This document shows, piece after piece, positions 18,956 through 27,924 of a stretch of DNA of 64,000 bases. Origin of the DNA: Sphingomonadales bacterium 28-55-16 (GTDB lineage Bacteria; Pseudomonadota; Alphaproteobacteria; Sphingomonadales; Sphingomonadaceae); assembly GCA_002278855.1 (NCBI GenBank), contig NCGG01000009.1, positions 1 to 64,000 of the forward strand, in the 5' to 3' direction. The notes under the pieces are model-generated. The model saw only the letters and a program-made list of their open reading frames with translations, made no database searches and was not told the origin of the DNA. The translations under genes and the position numbers were made by a program. Every line of letters begins with the position of its first letter. Positions within the stretch are counted from its first letter, which is position 1.

Positions 18956-20890
18956 TTATTGGCAGGCCAAACACTCTTCATAATCGGTTTGCGCCGCAAG
19001 CTCGATGACGGGGGCTTCGGCGGTATTATCCGCCTCAACTCCACCAGCAAAACCAGCGCGCTGGATCGATTTCGAACGCAGATAATAAAGCGATTTTACG
19101 CCGAGCTCCCACGCGCGGAAGTGGAGCATGAGCAGGTCCCATTTTTCCACATCGGCAGGAATATAGAGGTTCAGCGACGTTGCCTGGTCGATATACGGCG
19201 TGCGGTCCGCGGCGAGCTCGATCAACCAACGCTGGTCGATTTCGAAGCTGGTTTTGAACGTGTCCTTTTCCTCTGGCGTCAGGAAATCAAGATGCTGAAC
19301 CGAACCACCCTTTTCGAGGATGCTGTTCCAGACATTGGTCGAGTCCTTCGACTTTTCCTGAAGCAGTTTTTCCAGATAGGGGTTCTTGACGATGAAGCTG
19401 CCGGACAAGGTTTTGTGCGTATAGATATTGGCCGGAATTGGCTCAATACAGGCGCTCGTGCCGCCGCAGATGATCGAAATCGATGCGGTAGGCGCAATCG
19501 CCATCTTACAGGAGAAACGCTCCATAACGCCCATTTCTTCGGCGTCAGGGCATGCACCGCGTTCGTTGGCAAGCATCATCGATGCCTCGTCGACTTGGGC
19601 GCGAATATGCTTGAAGAACTTCATGTTCCACGATTTGGCGAGCGCGCTTTCAAAGCCAACGCCACGTGACTGCAAGAAGCTGTGATAGCCCATCACACCA
19701 AGGCCAATCGAACGTTCACGGCCCGCCGAATATTTCGCACGCGACATTTCATCAGGCGCACGATCAATGAAATCCTGAAGCACATTGTCGAGCATGCGCA
19801 TCACGTCTTCGATGAAGACCTTGTCGCCGTTCCATTCATCCCATGTTTCAAGGTTGAGCGACGACAGGCAGCAAACGGCTGTCCGATCGTTGCCCAAATG
19901 GTCGCGGCCAGTTGGCAAGGTGATTTCCGAACACAGGTTCGACGTCGACACCTTCAGACCCAGATCACGGTGATGCTTTGGCATCGCGTTGTTCACGGTG
20001 TCGCTGAAGATGATATATGGTTCGCCTGTTGCAAGGCGGGTTTCGACGAGCTTCTGGAACAAGGACCGTGCGTCGATCGTGCTGCGTATTTCCCCGGTTT
20101 TGGGGCTGCGCAGATGGAACTCTTCGCCAGCGCGCACCGCTTCCATGAATTCGTCAGACAGCAATACACCATGGTGGAGGTTCAACGCCTTACGGTTGAA
20201 GTCACCTGATGGTTTACGAATTTCGAGGAATTCTTCGATTTCGGGGTGGCTGACATCAAGATAGCAAGCCGCCGAGCCGCGCCGCAGCGAACCCTGCGAA
20301 ATCGCAAGCGTCAAGCTATCCATCACGCGGACGAAAGGAATTATTCCGCTTGTTTTGCCATTCAGGCCAACAGGCTCACCAATACCACGGACATTGCCCC
20401 AATAGGTGCCGATGCCGCCGCCGCGCGAGGCAAGCCATACATTTTCATTCCATGTGTTGACGATGCCTTCAAGGCTGTCGTCGACCGAATTCAAATAGCA
20501 GCTGATCGGCAGGCCACGACCCGTTCCGCCGTTGGACAAGACAGGCGTTGCCGGCATGAACCAAAGGCGCGAGATATAGTCATACAGACGCTGCGCGTGC
20601 GCTTCGTCATCGGAATAGGCCGATGCGACGCGCGCAAACAGGTCTTGGTAGCTCTCGCCCGGCAAAAGATAACGGTCCTGCAACGTGTCCTTGCCGAACT
20701 CGGTCAGCAAAGCGTCGCGTGACGGATCGGTAACCACATTGAAACGGCGCGCGTCGACAGTGTTGCTGGAGGCGCCTTTCTTGGTTTCGGCGATGTCCGC
20801 TTTTGCCGCTTCAGCTACTTTTTCAAGCATATCTGTCATCATTCCTGCGGTCATGTCGTCGGCCCCCTGGCCTGTGTCCCTAAAATCCAT
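18956..20890 (-). CDS. nrdA: ribonucleoside-diphosphate reductase class Ia, large (alpha) subunit
   Basis: NrdA is the catalytic subunit. I prefer the ATG at 20890 (MDFRDTGQG, 644 residues), which has ACAGG upstream; an ATG at 20908 would add six residues. Key parts are PATPVLSNGGTGRGLPISCYLNS (active-site Cys), NLCSEITLP (the NxCxE radical motif) and CCLSSLNLE. The C-terminal shuttle cysteines are in EECLACQ. The protein is about 115 residues shorter than E. coli NrdA and lacks the N-terminal ATP-cone. Confidence 0.95.
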   Translation of the reverse strand: MDFRDTGQGADDMTAGMMTDMLEKVAEAAKADIAETKKGASSNTVDARRFNVVTDPSRDALLTEFGKDTLQDRYLLPGESYQDLFARVASAYSDDEAHAQRLYDYISRLWFMPATPVLSNGGTGRGLPISCYLNSVDDSLEGIVNTWNENVWLASRGGGIGTYWGNVRGIGEPVGLNGKTSGIIPFVRVMDSLTLAISQGSLRRGSAACYLDVSHPEIEEFLEIRKPSGDFNRKALNLHHGVLLSDEFMEAVRAGEEFHLRSPKTGEIRSTIDARSLFQKLVETRLATGEPYIIFSDTVNNAMPKHHRDLGLKVSTSNLCSEITLPTGRDHLGNDRTAVCCLSSLNLETWDEWNGDKVFIEDVMRMLDNVLQDFIDRAPDEMSRAKYSAGRERSIGLGVMGYHSFLQSRGVGFESALAKSWNMKFFKHIRAQVDEASMMLANERGACPDAEEMGVMERFSCKMAIAPTASISIICGGTSACIEPIPANIYTHKTLSGSFIVKNPYLEKLLQEKSKDSTNVWNSILEKGGSVQHLDFLTPEEKDTFKTSFEIDQRWLIELAADRTPYIDQATSLNLYIPADVEKWDLLMLHFRAWELGVKSLYYLRSKSIQRAGFAGGVEADNTAEAPVIELAAQTDYEECLACQ

Positions 20891-21037
20891 TTTAACCTGT
20901 AGCTCCATTCATTGCGGCGTACCGAAACTGATTGCCGGTTATCCGACATCCAGCGACCAGCTGTATATTTGCGGAAACCAATGTTCCCATATTGTTCGAC
21001 TCAGGGCACGAAACTCCCTGTTAGCATTTTTTGGCCT

Positions 21038-21099
21038 TGTCGGGGGGAGTATTTTAACTTGTCCCCAGCTTATCGACTGGAAAAAGCTCCCCACCGACA
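21038..21099. promoter_or_regulatory. large inverted repeat upstream of nrdA
   Basis: TGTCGGGGGGAG (21038-21049) pairs with CTCCCCACCGACA (21087-21099) with one bulged base. The 37-nt loop contains CTTGTCCCCAGCTTATCGAC, which resembles degenerate DnaA boxes (TTATCCACA). It lies about 150-210 bp upstream of the nrdA start, in a position to affect transcription or the leader RNA. No canonical NrdR box pair was recognised. Confidence 0.4.
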
Positions 21100-21689
21100 G
21101 AATATCATCCTGCAGCTTGAAGCACAAATTGTGGTAACGCCCCCTATGGCCAACCGCTACCTATAGTGCCTTATTCATTTTGAGACGCAAGAGGGTAAAT
21201 TGAAAACGAAGCCCTCAATTCGTCGCTAATGTGATTCCATTCGTCGCACCCATGGGGCGCGCTAGGGGCAGCGACGCGCGGACTTGCTAAGCGATATTCA
21301 GCGCGCAAGATGGAAAATGGAGCAATACATATTTTTTGCGGCCAATATGATTGTAACGGTCCGCGCCGCAAAATTACCATACTGACTGTACTTGCGACGC
21401 AGTATTTGAGGTGTCGGGTTCAGCCGACAATTCTTTGACCGCCCTGAGGCTGACGGGGCATTACATCAGCCATAAATGCGTTGGCATCGTTTTAGGTGAG
21501 ACCTTGATAAGACTTTTCACATTATGACGGCTTTCAGGCGAAAGGCAGCCAATCAAAGCCGTACCTCCGGAGCCCTTTCGATAAAGCCATTGTTCGCGCG
21601 CCATCCTTCGACAGTGCGCCACCGAATGGCGCTTGAATCGATGGTACAGCACGTTAATGACGTGGCACATCTAGAGCGCAGGGGCCAAT
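21100..21689. other. long intergenic stretch between nrdA and fumarase
   Basis: With the inverted repeat above, this forms an approximately 800-bp gap between divergent genes. Short open frames occur on both strands, but none has a good ribosome binding site or a recognisable product. It must contain the nrdA and fumarase promoters. I could not fix their -35/-10 boxes with confidence. Confidence 0.4.
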
Positions 21690-23213
21690 ATGACCGTAAT
21701 CATCCGCAATGCAGATTTGATCGACAGCGTCGCCGACGCGTTGCAATATATAAGTTACTTCCACCCCATGGATTATATCCGTGCACTGGGTGACGCTTAT
21801 GCGGCCGAACAATCGCCCGCAGCCAAAGACGCCATCGCGCAAATCCTGACCAACAGCCGCATGTGCGCAGAGGGGCATCGGCCGATTTGCCAGGATACAG
21901 GCATCGCCAACGTCTTTGTCAAATGGGGCATGGACTGCCGCTTGGAGGACATCTCCGCATCATTACAGGACGTGGTCGATGAGGGCGTCCGCCGGGCCTA
22001 TTTGCATCCTGAGAACAAATTGCGTGCTTCGGTACTCGCGGACCCTGCCTTCACGCGCCGCAACACCAAAGACAACACGCCGTGCGTTCTACATGTGGAT
22101 CTGGTTCCCGGATCTAAGGTGTCGGTCGATGTGGCGGCCAAAGGCGGCGGCAGCGAGAATAAGTCGAAGTTCAAGATGATGAACCCTTCGGACAATATCG
22201 TCGATTGGGTGGTCGAGATGCTGCCGCAAATGGGCGCTGGCTGGTGCCCGCCCGGCATGTTGGGGATTGGCATTGGCGGCACGGCGGAACATTGCGTGCT
22301 GCTTGCGAAACAAGCGCTGATGGAGCCCATCGACATGGGGCCTCTCAAAGCGCGCGGGCCGCAAAATGACATTGAGGCCATGCGCATCGAGATTTTTGAC
22401 AAGGTCAACGCGCTTGGCATTGGTGCACAGGGTCTTGGCGGGCTTTCGACGATATTGGATGTAAAAATCATGGATGCGCCCTGCCACGCGGCGGGCAAGC
22501 CAGTGGCGATGATCCCCAACTGCGCCGCCACGCGCCACGCGCATTTCACGCTCGATGGTACTGGCCCGGCCTATCTTGAGGCGCCGAAACTGGATGATTG
22601 GCCTAAGGTCGATTGGACACCGGACGCAGCGGCCATTCGGGTTGACCTTGATACGCTGACGCCAGACATTGTCGCAGGTTGGAAACAAGGCGACCGCCTG
22701 CTGCTGAATGGCAAGATGCTGACCGGACGCGACGCAGCACATAAGCGGATCGCAGATATGCTGGCCAAGGGCGAAGAACTGCCCGTCAGTTTCAAAGGCC
22801 GGATGATCTATTATGTGGGACCCGTCGATCCGGTGGGCGCAGAAATTGTTGGACCAGCAGGGCCGACAACCGCGACGCGCATGGATAAGTTCATGGACAT
22901 GATGCTTGCCCAAGGTCTGCTCGCATGCGTCGGTAAGGCCGAGCGCGGCCCGGCAGCAACCCAAGCTATTGCCAAACACAAAAGCGCATATCTCATGGCC
23001 GTTGGTGGTGCAGCCTATCTCGTGGCGCGTGCGATCAAAGGCAGTAAAGTTGTTGGCTTTGCCGACTTGGGCATGGAAGCGATTTACGAATTTGAAGTGC
23101 AGGATTTCCCGGTGACAGTCGCGGTCGACAGCGACGGCAACAACGTCCACCAATTGGCGCCGGCTTATTGGCAAAAGCGGATCAAGGATGAAGGATTGTT
23201 GGAAGGGGCCTAG
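21690..23213 (+). CDS. fumA: fumarate hydratase class I (iron-sulfur)
   Basis: Class I fumarase interconverts fumarate and malate in the TCA cycle with an oxygen-sensitive 4Fe-4S cluster. The 507-residue single chain has the alpha domain with RPICQDTGIANVF (cluster Cys), KGGGSENKSKF and GWCPPGMLGIGIGGTAE. The beta domain has GPTTATRMDKFMD and AYLVARAIKGSKVVGFADLGMEAIYEFEV. Alpha and beta parts are fused in one chain as in FumA/FumB. It stands alone and is followed by a metal transporter gene. Confidence 0.94.
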   Translation: MTVIIRNADLIDSVADALQYISYFHPMDYIRALGDAYAAEQSPAAKDAIAQILTNSRMCAEGHRPICQDTGIANVFVKWGMDCRLEDISASLQDVVDEGVRRAYLHPENKLRASVLADPAFTRRNTKDNTPCVLHVDLVPGSKVSVDVAAKGGGSENKSKFKMMNPSDNIVDWVVEMLPQMGAGWCPPGMLGIGIGGTAEHCVLLAKQALMEPIDMGPLKARGPQNDIEAMRIEIFDKVNALGIGAQGLGGLSTILDVKIMDAPCHAAGKPVAMIPNCAATRHAHFTLDGTGPAYLEAPKLDDWPKVDWTPDAAAIRVDLDTLTPDIVAGWKQGDRLLLNGKMLTGRDAAHKRIADMLAKGEELPVSFKGRMIYYVGPVDPVGAEIVGPAGPTTATRMDKFMDMMLAQGLLACVGKAERGPAATQAIAKHKSAYLMAVGGAAYLVARAIKGSKVVGFADLGMEAIYEFEVQDFPVTVAVDSDGNNVHQLAPAYWQKRIKDEGLLEGA

Positions 23214-23277
23214 CGGCGAAGCGTCTTGAAGCGTCGCTGGTTGACATTGGTGTCTACTGCGCCTGTTATCGCCAGCA

Positions 23278-24540
23278 ATGCAAAAGGATGAAACATCGCG
23301 CAGCAATTTCCTCTCGCGCTTAGGCCCTGGACTGATAACCGGCGCGGCGGATGACGACCCCTCGGGCATTGGCACGCATAGCCAAATAGGCGCCCAGTTT
23401 GGTTATGGGTTAAGCTGGACGTTCTTATTCAGTTTTCCGTTGATGGTCGCCATTCAGGAGGTCGCCGCGCAAATCGGGCGCGTGACTGGGGCAGGGATCG
23501 CGCGCAACTTGCGCCGCCATTATCCCCGGCCTTTGCTGGTGTTGATGGTCGCGCTTTTGTTGATTGCCAACATCGTTAATCTGGGTGCCGACTTGGCGGC
23601 CATGGGCGCGGCAGTGGGTTTGCTGATCGGCGGCCCCTTATGGCTGTATACGCTGTTATTCGGCGTCTTCTGTGTCGTCGTTGAGGTTTGGCTGTCCTAT
23701 GAGCGATATGCGTCGGTCCTTAAGTGGACCACTTTATCGCTTTTTGCTTATGTTGCCGTTGTGATTGTGGCGCATGTCCCTTGGGGAGAAGCACTTACCT
23801 CATTGGTGGTTCCGCGGATCGAGTATACGGGCGCTTACGCAACCGCTGTCGTCGCGATATTGGGCACGACCATTAGCCCCTATCTCTTTTTCTGGCAGGC
23901 CAGTCAGGAGATTGAAGAGCAGAAACGGCATAAGGCCAAACCATTGTGCATCACGCCAAAGGATGCAGGGCCGGAGCTGAAGCGCATTCGGATCGATACA
24001 CTGGCGGGCATGGCGTTCAGTTCGATTGTTTCGCTGGCAATTGTCTTTGCTACCGCCGCAACGCTGCATGCGAATGGTGTGCGCGACATCGAAACGTCGG
24101 CGCAGGCGGCGGAAGCATTGCGGCCAATTGCCGGCAATTTTGCCTTTGCGCTGTTTGCTCTGGGGATCATTGGAACTGGCTTGCTTGCCGTCCCGGTGCT
24201 TGCCGGATCAGCGGCGTATGCGGTGACCGAAATGTTTGGAATAGCGTCTAGCCTCGATGCAAAACCGACGAAGGCACGGCTGTTTTACGGAACGATCGCC
24301 GTGACGACGATGCTTGGCGTATCCTTGCAGTATATAGGCATTGACCCAGCACGCGCGCTGTACTGGGCCGCTGTTGTCAACGGCGTCCTTGCTGCGCCTT
24401 TAATGGTGATGATGATGCTGATTGTCCGCAATCCACGCGCGATGGGGCGCCTCACATTAGGAACGCGCGCAACGATTACCGGGTGGTCTGCAACGCTCGT
24501 GATGGCCGGCGCAACGATCATATTTTTCGCAACGCTATAG
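23278..24540 (+). CDS. Nramp-like divalent metal transporter, divergent subgroup
   Basis: This 420-residue inner membrane protein has about 11 helices of the LeuT-type Nramp fold. In helix 1 the canonical DPGN is replaced by DDDPSGIGT (residues 25-33). In helix 6 the usual MPHN is replaced by TTISPYLFFWQASQE (198-212). These changes at the metal site place it with the Nramp-related subgroup rather than with MntH proper, so the transported ion is uncertain. Some Nramp-related proteins carry magnesium. It lies 64 bp after fumarase and its end faces mlaA. Confidence 0.82.
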   Translation: MQKDETSRSNFLSRLGPGLITGAADDDPSGIGTHSQIGAQFGYGLSWTFLFSFPLMVAIQEVAAQIGRVTGAGIARNLRRHYPRPLLVLMVALLLIANIVNLGADLAAMGAAVGLLIGGPLWLYTLLFGVFCVVVEVWLSYERYASVLKWTTLSLFAYVAVVIVAHVPWGEALTSLVVPRIEYTGAYATAVVAILGTTISPYLFFWQASQEIEEQKRHKAKPLCITPKDAGPELKRIRIDTLAGMAFSSIVSLAIVFATAATLHANGVRDIETSAQAAEALRPIAGNFAFALFALGIIGTGLLAVPVLAGSAAYAVTEMFGIASSLDAKPTKARLFYGTIAVTTMLGVSLQYIGIDPARALYWAAVVNGVLAAPLMVMMMLIVRNPRAMGRLTLGTRATITGWSATLVMAGATIIFFATL

Positions 24541-24573
24541 GTTCACCAATGCCTGGTCTTTTGACGGTGCAGG

Positions 24574-25629
24574 CTATTTCTTGCTTGGCTTTTTGGTCCC
24601 GGGCAACGAATCCATAAACTCTAGATCCGCAAGATTGATATCCGCATTACATCTCTTGCCCCTCAGGACATCGATCTCCGCCTGCCGCTTCTTCAGATAA
24701 TATTCGCGCATCGCAGCATAAGGGTTCCCGCTTTGCTGAATGCGCGTTAGGATCTCGTCATTCTCAACGCGGTCGTCGATCGAAGAGAGTGCACCCTTGG
24801 TTGCCGATACCAACGGGTTGGTAAATGGCTTCCCTACGGCCGTTGGTAACAACGATAGGTCGACAATACGCCCGATTACGTCCCGTACGGTCGTGGACCC
24901 AATTAAAGGCAGAAATATATAGGGTCCGGGACCCACGCCATAATAACCCAAAGTATCCGCCAGACCATTGGAACGGCGTGGCAGTTTGAATGGCTTCTTT
25001 TCGGCAACGTCAAAAAGTCCCGCCGCACCGATCGTCGAGTTGATGGCAAAACGTCCCACGGTCTCCACGGCCTTGCCGATTTTGAGCTGTAACAGGAAAT
25101 TCACGAACACGATCGGCTCATCGAGATTGTTCAACGCATTGTGGATCCCGTCACGGAGCGGTTCAGGCAAGCCTCTTTGATACCCATAAGCGACAGGCGC
25201 GATGACAGCTTCATCGACCGCTTGCACGGCGACGAAGGACACCTCATTCACGACTGCAATCGGGTCGCCACGGGGCGGGCCCTGCCTTGCGGTCACGATG
25301 ATGGTAGCCCTATCAATGGTGGCGGTCGCCGGTGTGTCCATCGCCGTCGGCGGTTCAGTCCGCGGGGTCTGCGCAACTGCTATCTCGGTTGCCGATGTCG
25401 GTTGTGGGGCGCCCGTTGCCGGCGACGTTGCAGCGGCGACACCCTCCTGGCTTGGTATTGCGGGCTCAACGGCGACATTATTGGCCGTATTCGCAAGGGT
25501 CTGCTGTGCAGCCACGTGAACCACAGGCGTGGCGTCCAGCACTTTTACAGCATTGCCCAAATCGCCAACGGGAGGACATTGTGGTGATCCCGAGAGCATC
25601 GCAATAGCCACAATATTGGTAATGCTCAA
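24574..25629 (-). CDS. mlaA: MlaA (VacJ) family outer membrane lipid asymmetry protein
   Basis: The 351-residue product has the MlaA core from about residue 150: GIHNALNNLDEPIVFVNFLLQ, RFAINSTIGAAGLFDVA, DTLGYYGVGPGPYIFLPLIGSTTVRD. MlaA removes phospholipids from the outer leaflet of the outer membrane and works with MlaFEDBC, none of which is here. The start is a TTG with GGGAGGGG upstream. Before the core lies a 130-residue Ala/Pro/Thr-rich linker. The N-terminal Cys (SPQC, residue 18) is not a good lipobox, so lipid anchoring is doubtful. Confidence 0.85.
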   Translation of the reverse strand: MSITNIVAIAMLSGSPQCPPVGDLGNAVKVLDATPVVHVAAQQTLANTANNVAVEPAIPSQEGVAAATSPATGAPQPTSATEIAVAQTPRTEPPTAMDTPATATIDRATIIVTARQGPPRGDPIAVVNEVSFVAVQAVDEAVIAPVAYGYQRGLPEPLRDGIHNALNNLDEPIVFVNFLLQLKIGKAVETVGRFAINSTIGAAGLFDVAEKKPFKLPRRSNGLADTLGYYGVGPGPYIFLPLIGSTTVRDVIGRIVDLSLLPTAVGKPFTNPLVSATKGALSSIDDRVENDEILTRIQQSGNPYAAMREYYLKKRQAEIDVLRGKRCNADINLADLEFMDSLPGTKKPSKK

Positions 25630-25841
25630 CTTCTGCCCCTCCCGATGATATTCGAAGTAAAAAGGCCCGTCTAAAGATAGGCTGCCGCTAGAAAACCACT
25701 ATGCGCGGCTTGCAATATGCGGGTTACATCGAATTATATGAACGATTTCTGTATGGGGCCGCACATCGTTTCCGACTGCAACCCCATTTTGTAATTTAAC
25801 GCGTATCGCGTCGGTGCCAGCGCAAAACGTCTTGCACCTGG

Positions 25842-26489
25842 TTATTGCGCTGGCGCTTGCCCTTGCTGCGCCTGCATCTGCGCGTCAATTTGCTGCTGAA
25901 TTTCAGGGGGCAGGCCTTGTGGTGCACCACCACCTTGCCCACCGGCTGTTCCAGCTTGCTGCTTCTGCATTTCCTGCATTTGCTTTTGCATAGCTTCGAT
26001 TTCAGCGCGTGATTTGAACTCAAGTAGCTCGACGTCAAAGGTCAGTTCGCTACCACCCGGAATGGCGACTTGGCCCGTCTGAGGGTTGCGCTGATCTTCG
26101 GGACCGTACCCAAGCTTGGCTGGAATCCAGAGGCGATATTTGCCGCCACGCTGCATAATCTTGAGGCCTTCGGAAAAGCCAGGCACTACGCCAGTGACCG
26201 GAAAGCCAGCTTGCGGGTTTTGGTCGAAGACGGTGCCGTCTTTCAACATGCCCTTGTAGCCCACCAAAACCACGTCATTGTTGGTAGGCGTTGGGCCTTC
26301 GCCGGCTTGAATGATCTTGTAGCGCAGGCCGGAAGATGTGGTCACCACGCCTCCGAATTCCTGACGTACGTCGCTGGTGCCCCAATAAGCAAGGCCCCCA
26401 CCGGCGGCGAGAACCAATGCAATCGCGGCCCAATATTTGGTGAGCGAGCCTTTTTTAAGTGGTTGGATCGGAACGGCAGTGACGGACAT
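25842..26489 (-). CDS. FKBP-type peptidyl-prolyl isomerase, membrane anchored
   Basis: The 215-residue protein has one N-terminal transmembrane helix (about residues 19-37) and should face the periplasm. The FKBP domain covers about residues 50-160 (VLVGYKGMLKDGTVFDQN, VVPGFSEGLKIMQRGGKYRLWIP in part, IPGGSELTFDVELLEF). A Gln-rich coiled tail follows (EAMQKQMQEMQKQQ, then a Gly/Pro/Gln stretch). It likely helps fold exported proteins. It precedes rpsU on the chromosome, but rpsU has its own terminator between them? The terminator at 26551 lies upstream of this gene, so it is transcribed separately. Confidence 0.92.
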   Translation of the reverse strand: MSVTAVPIQPLKKGSLTKYWAAIALVLAAGGGLAYWGTSDVRQEFGGVVTTSSGLRYKIIQAGEGPTPTNNDVVLVGYKGMLKDGTVFDQNPQAGFPVTGVVPGFSEGLKIMQRGGKYRLWIPAKLGYGPEDQRNPQTGQVAIPGGSELTFDVELLEFKSRAEIEAMQKQMQEMQKQQAGTAGGQGGGAPQGLPPEIQQQIDAQMQAQQGQAPAQ

Positions 26490-26550
26490 ACAAAATTCCT
26501 GTTGGCTAAGTTGCGCGCTGACTAGCAGAAAGCAGCGCGGATTCTAGATA

Positions 26551-26580
26551 CAAAAAAAGCGCCGGTAAAAGGCGCCTTCC
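26551..26580 (-). terminator. rho-independent terminator of rpsU
   Basis: On the minus strand the stem AAGGCGCC / GGCGCTTT with a TTTTACC-type loop is followed by seven T. It lies about 20-50 nt after the rpsU stop. Confidence 0.88.
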
Positions 26581-26600
26581 TTGTCACAAGTCGCAAAGGC

Positions 26601-26807
26601 CTATTTCGCCCCGTCACGTTCCTGTTGCTTGCGCTCCATTTTCCGTGCGCGACGAACGGCTGCAGCCTTTTCACGGGCGCGCTTTTCAGATGGCTTTTCA
26701 AAATGACGACGCAGCTTCATTTCGCGATAGACGCCTTCACGCTGCAACTTCTTCTTCAGCGCGCGTAGGGCTTGATCAACGTTATTGTCGCGAACCATGA
26801 TTTGCAT
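26601..26807 (-). CDS. rpsU: 30S ribosomal protein S21
   Basis: The 68-residue basic protein [20 protein letters not shown] continues with [23 protein letters not shown], the standard S21 sequence. The start at 26807 fits the family better than the in-frame upstream codon at 26837, and GGAG lies about 13 nt upstream. The C-terminus is very rich in Arg, Lys and Ala. S21 helps the 30S subunit select initiation sites. It is flanked by a leader hairpin upstream and a terminator downstream. Confidence 0.96.
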   Translation of the reverse strand: MQIMVRDNNVDQALRALKKKLQREGVYREMKLRRHFEKPSEKRAREKAAAVRRARKMERKQQERDGAK

Positions 26808-26879
26808 AAAAAACTCAACTCCGCATCGAATCGGCAAAATGGCTTAAAACGGCCACTTTGAAAGGCTAAAAACGAAAAT

Positions 26880-26899
26880 CGCCGCATTCACAGGCGGCG
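26880..26899 (-). promoter_or_regulatory. leader hairpin upstream of rpsU
   Basis: CGCCGC/GCGGCG forms a stem with an eight-base loop. On the minus strand the following sequence is T-rich (ATTTTCGTTTTTAG), so it resembles a weak terminator about 70 nt before the rpsU start. It could be an attenuator, or simply the leader structure. Confidence 0.35.
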
Positions 26900-27062
26900 T
26901 GTTGATGAGCCCCCTAAATAGTTCGGTCCGAAATATCAAGCGGAAACGGCGCTTTTATGCGCGTCGTTGCTGTTTGTCAGCGCTTTTTGTGGTCGCCTAA
27001 CACTTGCCCTCGCGCATTGTTCGTTTCATAAAGCAACGTAATGAATGAGCAGGAGAGCGCGC

Positions 27063-27827
27063 ATGGCCACCCAATTGAAGTCAAACAGCAAGTATAGCGA
27101 AGCCGAATGGACGGCGCGGCAGGAGCTTGCGGCCTGTTATCGGATATTTTCGATGTTTGGTTGGGACGAACTGGTTTTTAACCACATCACGGTCAAGGTG
27201 CCTGACGAAGACGGCGCGTTTTTAATCAACCCTTATGGCATGCACTTCGGCGAGATCACCGCATCAAGCCTTATCAAAATCGACATCGATGGGAACAAGA
27301 TTGACTCGGACAATCCATGGCATGTGAACAAAGCAGGTTTTGTTCAGCATAGCCTGTTCCATCGGACATTGCCTGACGCCCATGCGATTATCCACACCCA
27401 CACCACCGCAACGGTCGCGGTGTGCAGCCTTGAAGGTGGTTTGCAACCCGTGAATTTCTACGCCTGCAACTTCATGGGGCAATTGGCCTATCATGATTTT
27501 GAAGGCGTTACCGTGCGCGAGGAGGAAGGCGTCCGCCTTGTGGAACATCTGGGTGACAAGCGGATATTGATGCTGCGGAACCACGGCCCTGTCGTCATGG
27601 GTAAGACGCTGCCAGATGCATTCATTAAATATTGGGCGCTGCAACGCGCTTGCGAGCATCAGATGGCGACCTTGCAAATGGGCAAGCCGATAACGGTGTC
27701 GCCAGACGTCATCGCCGTGCACCAACGCGATTTGTATATGGCGTCGCCCCCGGGTGGGTCGGGCCGTGTTGAATTTGACGCCATGGTCCGCAAAGCTGAC
27801 CAGATTGACACAAGCTGGCGGGATTGA
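27063..27827 (+). CDS. class II aldolase/adducin family protein
   Basis: I start this 254-residue protein at the ATG at 27063 (MATQLKSNSK), with AGGAG about 10 nt upstream. The zinc site of class II aldolases is visible as IIHTHTTATVAV, with a further His in LRNHGPVVMG. FSMFGWDELVFNHITVKVP and INPYGMHFGEIT are typical. The subgroup (about 250 residues) is common next to oxidoreductases and has no fixed substrate. A short repeat and an orphan iron-sulfur gene follow. Confidence 0.88.
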   Translation: MATQLKSNSKYSEAEWTARQELAACYRIFSMFGWDELVFNHITVKVPDEDGAFLINPYGMHFGEITASSLIKIDIDGNKIDSDNPWHVNKAGFVQHSLFHRTLPDAHAIIHTHTTATVAVCSLEGGLQPVNFYACNFMGQLAYHDFEGVTVREEEGVRLVEHLGDKRILMLRNHGPVVMGKTLPDAFIKYWALQRACEHQMATLQMGKPITVSPDVIAVHQRDLYMASPPGGSGRVEFDAMVRKADQIDTSWRD

Positions 27828-27877
27828 TTCTAGCCTGAAACATTACCCGTTCGCGGCGAATGTTGGCGATGATGGCA

Positions 27878-27914
27878 TTCCCCTCCCGCTTGCGGGAGGG
27901 CTTAGGGGCGGGTA
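27878..27914. repeat. GC-rich palindromic repeat element
   Basis: CCCTCCCGC TT GCGGGAGGG (27881-27900) is a perfect stem followed by CTTAGGGGCGGGTAA. The form CCCTCCCGC-n-GCGGGAGGG-CTTAGGGG is one I know as a dispersed intergenic repeat in sphingomonads. It ends about 10 nt before the next start codon. Confidence 0.5.
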
Positions 27915-27924
27915 ACGGCAGACC

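Noticed and set aside
18959..20722. Several plus-strand frames opposite nrdA
   Set aside because: All are antisense to a well conserved gene and carry no motifs.
20909..21689. Possible B12 riboswitch or NrdR boxes upstream of nrdA
   Set aside because: No cobalamin box and no convincing NrdR repeat pair was found; only the inverted repeat was kept.
22089..23375. Minus-strand open frame of 428 codons opposite fumarase
   Set aside because: Antisense shadow of the fumarase gene, rich in His, Arg and Cys in an unnatural way, with no start signal.
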